DNA of 64,000 nt, from assembly GCF_002234675.1 (NCBI RefSeq), contig NC_019876.2, positions 29,091,196 through 29,155,195 of the forward strand, written 5' to 3'. This DNA is from Oryzias latipes. Taxonomy: Eukaryota; Chordata; Actinopteri; Beloniformes; Adrianichthyidae. Below the pieces are notes generated by a model that was not told the origin of the DNA, searched no databases, and saw only the letters and a program-made list of their open reading frames with translations. Position 1 is the first letter of the stretch, and each line of letters opens with the position of its first letter. The translations under genes and the position numbers were made by a program. Positions 58,320-64,000 of the stretch are shown here, one piece after another.

Positions 58320-59318
58320 TCCAGAGTAAATGACAGACATTTGTAATCCAGACGTCATGTGACGACGCTGCAGTTACTGAAGCAAAACGAAAGCTTGTGG
58401 CAAAGAAAATACAGTTTCTCTTCAGATTCTACTTTGACATGAATCAATATCGACCTTTTTATTTGGAGTAACTTATGGAATAATCTAACAAAGGAGCCCA
58501 CTACAAAAACCCAAAAAATGAATGATTGCTGGCAAAAACGAAGTGGGAAATGGGATGAGGGTGTTGATGTCAACGATCTAGAATGTTAAAGGGTGAAATA
58601 AACGACATTTATTTCACTGTCAAAGGAGCAGAAAGATTTCGTGTTTATCCTTTTAGGCCAGGAGAACTGGAGGAACCCGAAGCCTTTGCTTTTCTTTGGT
58701 GTTATTTCTTTTTCAACTTTTTTTCCATGCACTGATTTTATTTATTTTTTGGCTGTTAATGGCTGCTTTCCCAAATGAACAAACCAAAAACCCAAATGAA
58801 CTTTGAAGCCCTGAAGGAAAACGCTGGGTTCTCCAGGGCTGAAGAACAAACTGACAGAAAAAGCCTGGAGAAAGAAGGCGTGTAATTAGCGTGTTCTGGG
58901 TTCACAGAACTCTAGAAACAGAGAAATCCAAATATTAAGACTTTATTAAAGGCATCAATAGGTTGTTAGACTTCGTGCAACAAATGAGTTTTTTATTTGA
59001 AGTGTCTCATATTTGATGATATTTAGACCTAATTGATTGCATGTGTGAAGGTGAAGTGGGGTCAGATCTGGTTTTATCTCATCCTTCCAACCGTCTTTAT
59101 TTATTGAAGCCGTTCTCCGTCGTAGGACATCCCATGACCTCCACAGACCGGACCGTGTCTTTTATTACCCAGCAAACACAGGCGACACAAAGTGGTGAGC
59201 TGACAACAGTCGTAGCATCGTGAACGGGGCACCAACACGTTTCCTTCTTTAGCTAGGACTGAGGACTGGAAGAAAGACGCGTCGTTGGAGAGAGGAAAGC
59301 TCCGTGGCGTCCTCCCCT
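58320..59318. other. Intergenic / med11 3' flank
   Basis: No gene recognised. It should contain the med11 3' UTR, read right to left. The complement of a polyadenylation signal (TTTATT) occurs at several points, so the end is not determined. Confidence 0.4.
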
Positions 59319-61865
59319 TCAGCTGGCCTGCTGTGCCTGCTGCTGCTCTACCATGGCCTCACACGCCCGTCCCAGTTCTCCCAGTTTGACCTTGGCGTAC
59401 TCGGCTCTGTTCAGCGCCATCTGGCAGTCCTTCCTGGCCGAGTAGGTGGAGCCCTCGTGAGGCTGGCCTGTGGCCACCTGCAGACATCAGAACACAGTTT
59501 TCCTGTCGTCAGAGGAAACCTTTGGGAAGTTAGAGGGGCGGGGGTAGTGGTTAGCGCTCTTGCCTCACGCCGCTGGTTCAAATCCCAGCTGGGAGACGTT
59601 TACATGTTCTCCTTATGCACGCGTGCGTTTCCTCCAGTTTCTCTCAAACCTAAGCTTCATGGGTAATTTCAAGTTTCAAAATTGTCCCCTTTAACGTAAA
59701 TATGCGGCGGTCTGCCTCTATGTGAACCCCACCCTCCCCCAACAGTAGCCGGATAGGCTCCAGCAACCCCATGACCAAAAATCAGAACCAGAACTTGGAT
59801 GGATGAAGTTAAAAGTAGGTCATGATGAAAATTAGAATAAATTTGTTCTCTACCTATTTCACTGATATGGGGAGGGGGAGGGGGGGGGGATCATGGCTTT
59901 ACATAATCATCCTACACTTTTTTTTATTATTTGATTTGAGTTGTGGGCGGGACTGTGTGAATTTCCCATCATCCCTTTGTTTACGATCTCTCACCGCTAG
60001 CTTACAGCCCCCCCCCCCCCCCCCCAAGCTAACGTTAGCGGCAGCAGCATCAGATCCGTCCATCCATCCGTCTGGTTCTGGTCCAGATTCCAGCTCAGAC
60101 CAGGAGAACAAAGACGATCATGGATCTGTTGGTCTGCAGGTGGATGATCAGAAATGGGCGGAGCTTGTGGCCCACAGACTGTAGTTTGTACAAAACAACT
60201 ACAAACTTTGTCAAACAGCATCTTTTTGTCTCATCCTGATTCACCACTCAGGCTTTTTTAAACAGAGAAATACTCAGAAATGCAGCTTAATGTTAATTTT
60301 CCTCATGAATGGAGTTGGTCTAAATAATTAAAAAAACTGCCTTATTCTCAGACTCTAATTATAATACTAGAAATGTTAGAGTTGGATCTTTTTTCAGTGT
60401 AAATCAGTGCTAACGTAAAGCTGCTTTTCATAGTGGGGAACGTGGACGAGTCGCTGTTTCATTGACTGGTGTGACTTGGTACTAAACGGAAAACGTTCTC
60501 CCTGCTCCTCAGTGGTACCCGGCCAGAATGATGACGTCACGCTTGGTTCTGGTTCTGGTACCTGGGTCAGGTAGCGGATCTGGGCGCTCAGTTCGCTCTC
60601 CACTCGGTTTGTCGAGCTTTGGAACTGCAGGAGTTGTCTTTCCACTTCTTTCCAATTTGCAATCTGTTTGTCCTTAGAGAGCTCCAGGACAATATTCCCT
60701 GCAGAGCAAAGAAGAAAATCATCACAGTCGGACAAATGACCCAAAAAAATAAAATGATTCTTTAGCAGCGACTCGATTCAGAATCAACTTTCTCTAAAGT
60801 TCTAATCTTTGGCTTCTTCTTCTCCTTCACTCCATCAGGTCTTTGGTCTTCCTCCTCCTTCCTGCTACATTACACCCTCATCATCATCATCATCATCATC
60901 ACTGTTCCTCCTCTGAAACCGTCTCCATCTGCCTCCCTGCACTGATCTCCAGAACATCCACCACGATCCGTGCTTCTCTTTCTCTGCAGGAAACCAAACT
61001 CTGGTTCCTCTGACCTCAGTCTGGCATCCGCTCCTATTTCCCATAATGCATTGCAGCTCATCTGTAGTTTCTCTGCTCGTCTCCCTTCTTCTTCTTCATC
61101 CTTGAACAACAGTCAGAGACTCTTCGGCCTCCTCTCCTAAACTCTTCCAGACCTCCAGAGGTTTGCTGTCAGGACCAACCGTCTTTCTACTCTTCATCCT
61201 CGCTGATCTTTGCTTCTTCTGCCTCCACCTCTCCTCTTCTGGATCTGCTCATCCGTCTCCCTCCAGAACTTTCTTCTCGGACGACATTCAACATCACGAA
61301 TTCAAACTTCCTGTTAAAATCTCTACATTTGTCCTCTTCGTCCTCTTCCTCCTCTTCTGCAGACAGAGGTTCTACCAGAACCCTGAAGGTCGTGACTGAT
61401 CCAGTATGAAAGTTCTGCTCATGATTTAAATCCTTGGTTTTTGAATCCAGTGTCCTTCCCGTCTGGATTTCCACAGCTTTTCTTCAGATTAGGAAAAAAT
61501 CTCTGGATTTAAATCCACGTATGGACGCATCGCTCACTTCCTAAAACTGTTTCAGGCCCCAAAATGAGACATGAATCACTTTAAAAATACTTGATACAGT
61601 CAAAAATTTGAATTAAAATAGAGAAGGAAACAAACCCACATGGATGAAGAGCTACTTTAAACCGGAAGACAGAGAATGAGGTTTTCAGAATAATGGCTCT
61701 TGGTGGGGGGGGTGGGGGGGCACATGGGACACGCAAGTAGAGCACAAGAAACAGCTGTTTTCCAGAATGGGATGCTTCATGTGGCACTGCCTTACCTGCA
61801 CACTGCAGGACCATGGCTATCTCTTTCTCTACTTCCTCCAGAACTCGGAGACGCTCGTTTGCCAT
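59319..61865 (-). CDS. med11: Mediator complex subunit 11
   Basis: MED11 pairs with MED22 in the Mediator head module, which couples activators to RNA polymerase II. Three coding exons in order: 61865-61796, 60698-60562, 59477-59319. Splice sites are GT/AG on the minus strand and phases close to 121 residues plus TGA; human MED11 is 117. Motifs in order: [15 protein letters not shown] (start), [24 protein letters not shown], then [20 protein letters not shown] and CEAMVEQQQ. The exon 2 insert [17 protein letters not shown] is similar in length to other species but divergent. The start Met lies one or two codons into the mammalian alignment, so a few N-terminal residues may differ. Intron 1 holds an RTE LINE fragment; intron 2 holds a SINE. 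Confidence 0.95.
59535..59805 (+). mobile_element. tRNA-derived SINE-like repeat (family B), complete head
   Basis: Best view of the family's RNA polymerase III promoter: A-box-like GTAGTGGTTAGCGCTCTTGC and B-box-like GGTTCAAATCCCAG. The body TACATGTTCTCCTTATGCAC and GGATAGGCTCCAGCAACCCC follows, then a GGATGGATGAAG tail. In med11 intron 2, antisense to the gene. Confidence 0.85.
59806..60561. other. Remainder of med11 intron 2
   Basis: Unique sequence with a poly-C run at about 60008-60026 and a G-rich run near 59870-59890; no gene or recognised element. Confidence 0.5.
60770..61450 (-). mobile_element. RTE-type LINE fragment
   Basis: The reverse strand matches the 45640-46480 LINE over CTTCTCTTTCTCTGCAGGAA and TCTGACCTCAGTCTGGCATC. 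A (CAT)n-type run lies at 60880-60900. It lies in med11 intron 1 in the same orientation as the gene. Confidence 0.7.
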
Positions 61866-63840
61866 GAAGCAAAGCGGAGAAAAACCACCGTCTCTCCTCT
61901 CCAGAAGCCGAAACGAAACGAACAGGATCCCTCCGTCTCTCTCCTCTAAACCGTTTACCCTCTAAAACCCCTTACTGGGTCAAATTTGAACGCTATAGTG
62001 TAAAAAGTCCGGACACAAACAGAGCAGAGCTGAATGAGTCTTCTTCTTCTGTGGTTCTCAAACAACTAAATGGTTCATTACCGCCACCTACTGGTAGGAA
62101 GGGGGATTTTTTTTTTCTTTTCTTTCCTTTTTCTCAATTTTCCTCATTTCTTTTAAATACGTTGTTGTTGGTTTTCAAAAACGTTAGCTATTCTGAATGA
62201 TGGAAGTATTGAATCGTATTATTACAATAGAAACACTAAACAACAGAACTCATGTAAAATATGAAGTCTATAAGAACATTTGATCTTTCTAAAGAACTGC
62301 AGTTTTTTCTACATTCTTTGTTCAATAAGATCATTTAAACCTCTGGACTGTAAATGTTCATTGTTGATGTGCAGGTGGCACAGCATGTGCAATGTTTTCT
62401 GTAGCCATTGTCTTGTGTCTAGTTCATTATAAAGTTTGTTTAAAAAAACATGCAAGAAAGTGTTTGGCAATGTTTTGATAAATAATTGTGCTACAAAATA
62501 TTGTCACTTCTCGAAAGCCAATCCATACAATAATGTCACATGTCTGTCAAATGAAGCAGCATGTTTTTCTTTCTTAGTCATTTTTTAGCCTTCTTTAAAA
62601 CGACCCTGTTCGTTCTAGAGATACAGTAAAATGAATAAATCATCAACTTATAACATTATACAGCAACAATCTGAAACATTAAGACGCCATCACAATAAAA
62701 AAAGAAACCAACAGCACTATATCAAATCAGATAAGGTTAAAAAAACTGTTTTTGTGTATAGAAAATTAAAACTAAAATCAAACATTTTATCTCTAAGGTA
62801 TTTGGAGTGTTTGTGCCCATATTGGTGGTAAAAATCCTCCTGAAAAACTACTGATTTGTATGCATTCTTATCACAGATGATTGATTGTTTCCATGGTAAC
62901 ATCACAGCTGTTTTCCTGAAAAGTGTAAACATAACAGCTCCCTGTTTGGATGAATGTCATTCATATTCTTGAAATGAGTTTCTTTGCATTTTGGAGCAAC
63001 AGGAAGTTTTATAAATTTAGATCTTAAGTTCCCGCTTTCCAACTTTGTGTAATTTTTTTTAATGTAGGACACGTGGAGCAAAGATTGAGGGACTTTTTGT
63101 AATTTTTTGCATTTTTTGCAACGTTTGTTGATGGAAAGTAGAATGTTTAGTAGTTTCTTACAGTCCTAATTGTATTTCAGAATGAAATTGCCCCCCCCCC
63201 CCACACACACACAAATCTGAGAATTAGATACTTTTTTCTTTTTCTTTTTAATCTAAGCCAAACAATTTTAAGTACACCGTAAAAACTCTGCAACTGTGTT
63301 GTCCACATCATTATAATGCAGAGTTATTGTGCCTTTTGTTCATGTAATGTTTTGTTTTTTCTAATGAAATTGAAGTTTCCTTTGTTTATTCATTTCTTGC
63401 AGGTTTGGGGATTGACAAAACATTTTGCAGTGTGAATGAATCTTGAGAGACATTATTTAGAAAAAACTTTAAAAATGGAAATGTCAAGCTGTGATCACAC
63501 GTTTAAGTGAAGTTTGCTGCTCAAGCTCACTAAAAATACAGAGAGAGAGAGAGAGAGGGGGGGGGGGGTTAATAAATTTTTAATTTTTCAAAAATCAAAT
63601 GAGTTCGAATTGGCTTTTGGTTTTGAAGTTGTTTGATAATGTTTGAGTACTGACTGATTTAATCCAAAAATGTGTTTTTTTCATCTGTAATTGTTTTATT
63701 GAACATTGAAAAAACAGTTTTATACATGGGGATAAATAAGGTCACCTCTTAAGGATAGATCAGGTCCATGTTCAATTCTCTTTTTATTTATTTTTAAATT
63801 AGAACTTTCATTCAACAAATGTTGGAATCTAGACCAGTGT
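61866..63840. other. Intergenic between divergent med11 and the next gene
   Basis: The med11 promoter should lie just right of 61865. The rest is AT-rich with poly-C at 63191-63202 and (GA)n/poly-G at 63540-63568. No coding exon or structured repeat is recognised. Confidence 0.45.
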
Positions 63841-63849
63841 GGTTTCGTT

Positions 63850-63920
63850 TGCGCGTGCGCAGTGCTCAGCCCCGCTGTCGGCCGCAGAGATTTGACGTCG
63901 TGTCGCACGTCAATGACGTA
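63850..63920 (+). promoter_or_regulatory. Promoter-like block with NRF1 and CRE-type motifs
   Basis: An NRF1-like palindrome TGCGCGTGCGCA at 63850-63861 is followed by CRE half/near-sites TGACGTCG (63893-63900) and TGACGTA (63914-63920), all within 95 bp of the ATG at 63941. This mix is common at TATA-less housekeeping promoters; binding is inferred. Confidence 0.55.
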
Positions 63921-63940
63921 TTTGTCGCCAGAGAGGGAAA

Positions 63941-64000
63941 ATGGCTACATCTGTCGGGCTGCATGGCTCGCCTGCCCTCAGACTCACAGAGGGTTTAGTG
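63941..64000 (+). CDS. Putative first coding exon, gene unidentified, cut by window end
   Basis: An ATG in good context (GGGAAAATGG) opens twenty codons without a stop up to the window edge, starting MATSVGLHGSPALRL. The promoter-like block just upstream supports a real gene start. The peptide is too short to place. Human MED11 neighbours PELP1 and ARRB2 on 17p13; the peptide does not start like ARRB2, and PELP1 remains an unproven possibility. Confidence 0.5.
   Translation, partial: MATSVGLHGSPALRLTEGLV

Noticed and set aside
59545-59620. Possible tRNA gene in med11 intron 2
   Set aside because: Same reasoning: A/B boxes belong to dispersed SINE family B with copies at 1, 17335 and 40470.

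Overview
This is vertebrate nuclear DNA, almost certainly from a ray-finned (teleost) fish. Genes are split into short exons with GT-AG introns. Introns and intergenic DNA are filled with small tRNA-derived SINEs, MITEs, hAT/Tc1/Harbinger relics, RTE-type LINE fragments, and long CA, AT and CCT microsatellites. Several repeat families look percomorph-like (Oryzias or a relative is possible), but that species guess is memory-based inference.

Layout on the forward axis. (1) 1514-8750, plus: the last nine coding exons of mta2, a NuRD chromatin-remodelling subunit; its upstream exons lie before the window. A 2.4-kb 18-bp minisatellite fills one intron, and a 3' UTR probably runs to about 10.27 kb. 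(2) 12678-13657, plus: a two-exon, four-finger CCCH protein of the ZFP36 superfamily, best matching fish cth1 / Xenopus C3H-4. (3) 19834-24757, plus: complete coding region of taf6l (SAGA/PCAF complex, histone fold and HEAT domain) in 11 coding exons. (4) 27852-52749, plus: complete coding region of ehbp1l1 in 19 exons (NT-C2, CH and bMERB domains), without the giant central acidic exon known in mammals. (5) about 57420-58055, minus: a decayed EGF-repeat (MEGF-like) relic. (6) 59319-61865, minus: med11, a Mediator head subunit, in three exons. (7) 63941-64000, plus: a probable first coding exon of an unidentified gene behind an NRF1/CRE-rich promoter-like sequence.

There is no operon-like or cassette-like system. 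Three genes have nuclear transcription/chromatin roles (mta2, taf6l, med11), one is a likely mRNA-decay regulator (cth1) and one is an endocytic/Rab adaptor (ehbp1l1). Human MTA2 and TAF6L are both on 11q12 and EHBP1L1 on 11q13, whereas MED11 is on 17p13; the block therefore looks like partly conserved synteny joined to a rearranged neighbour (from memory, not checked).

The most unusual material is in the repeats: a 1058-bp element with perfect 14-bp termini and internal ~100-bp inverted arms (28347-29404); a hAT element inside a SINE with an exact 8-bp target duplication (33771-35141); a Tc1 relic split by a Harbinger element (about 25345-27310); a single LTR with an exact 18-nt tRNA-Pro primer-binding site (51926-52405); and a tandemly amplified MITE end (55149-55288). 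I found no convincing previously undescribed molecular system.
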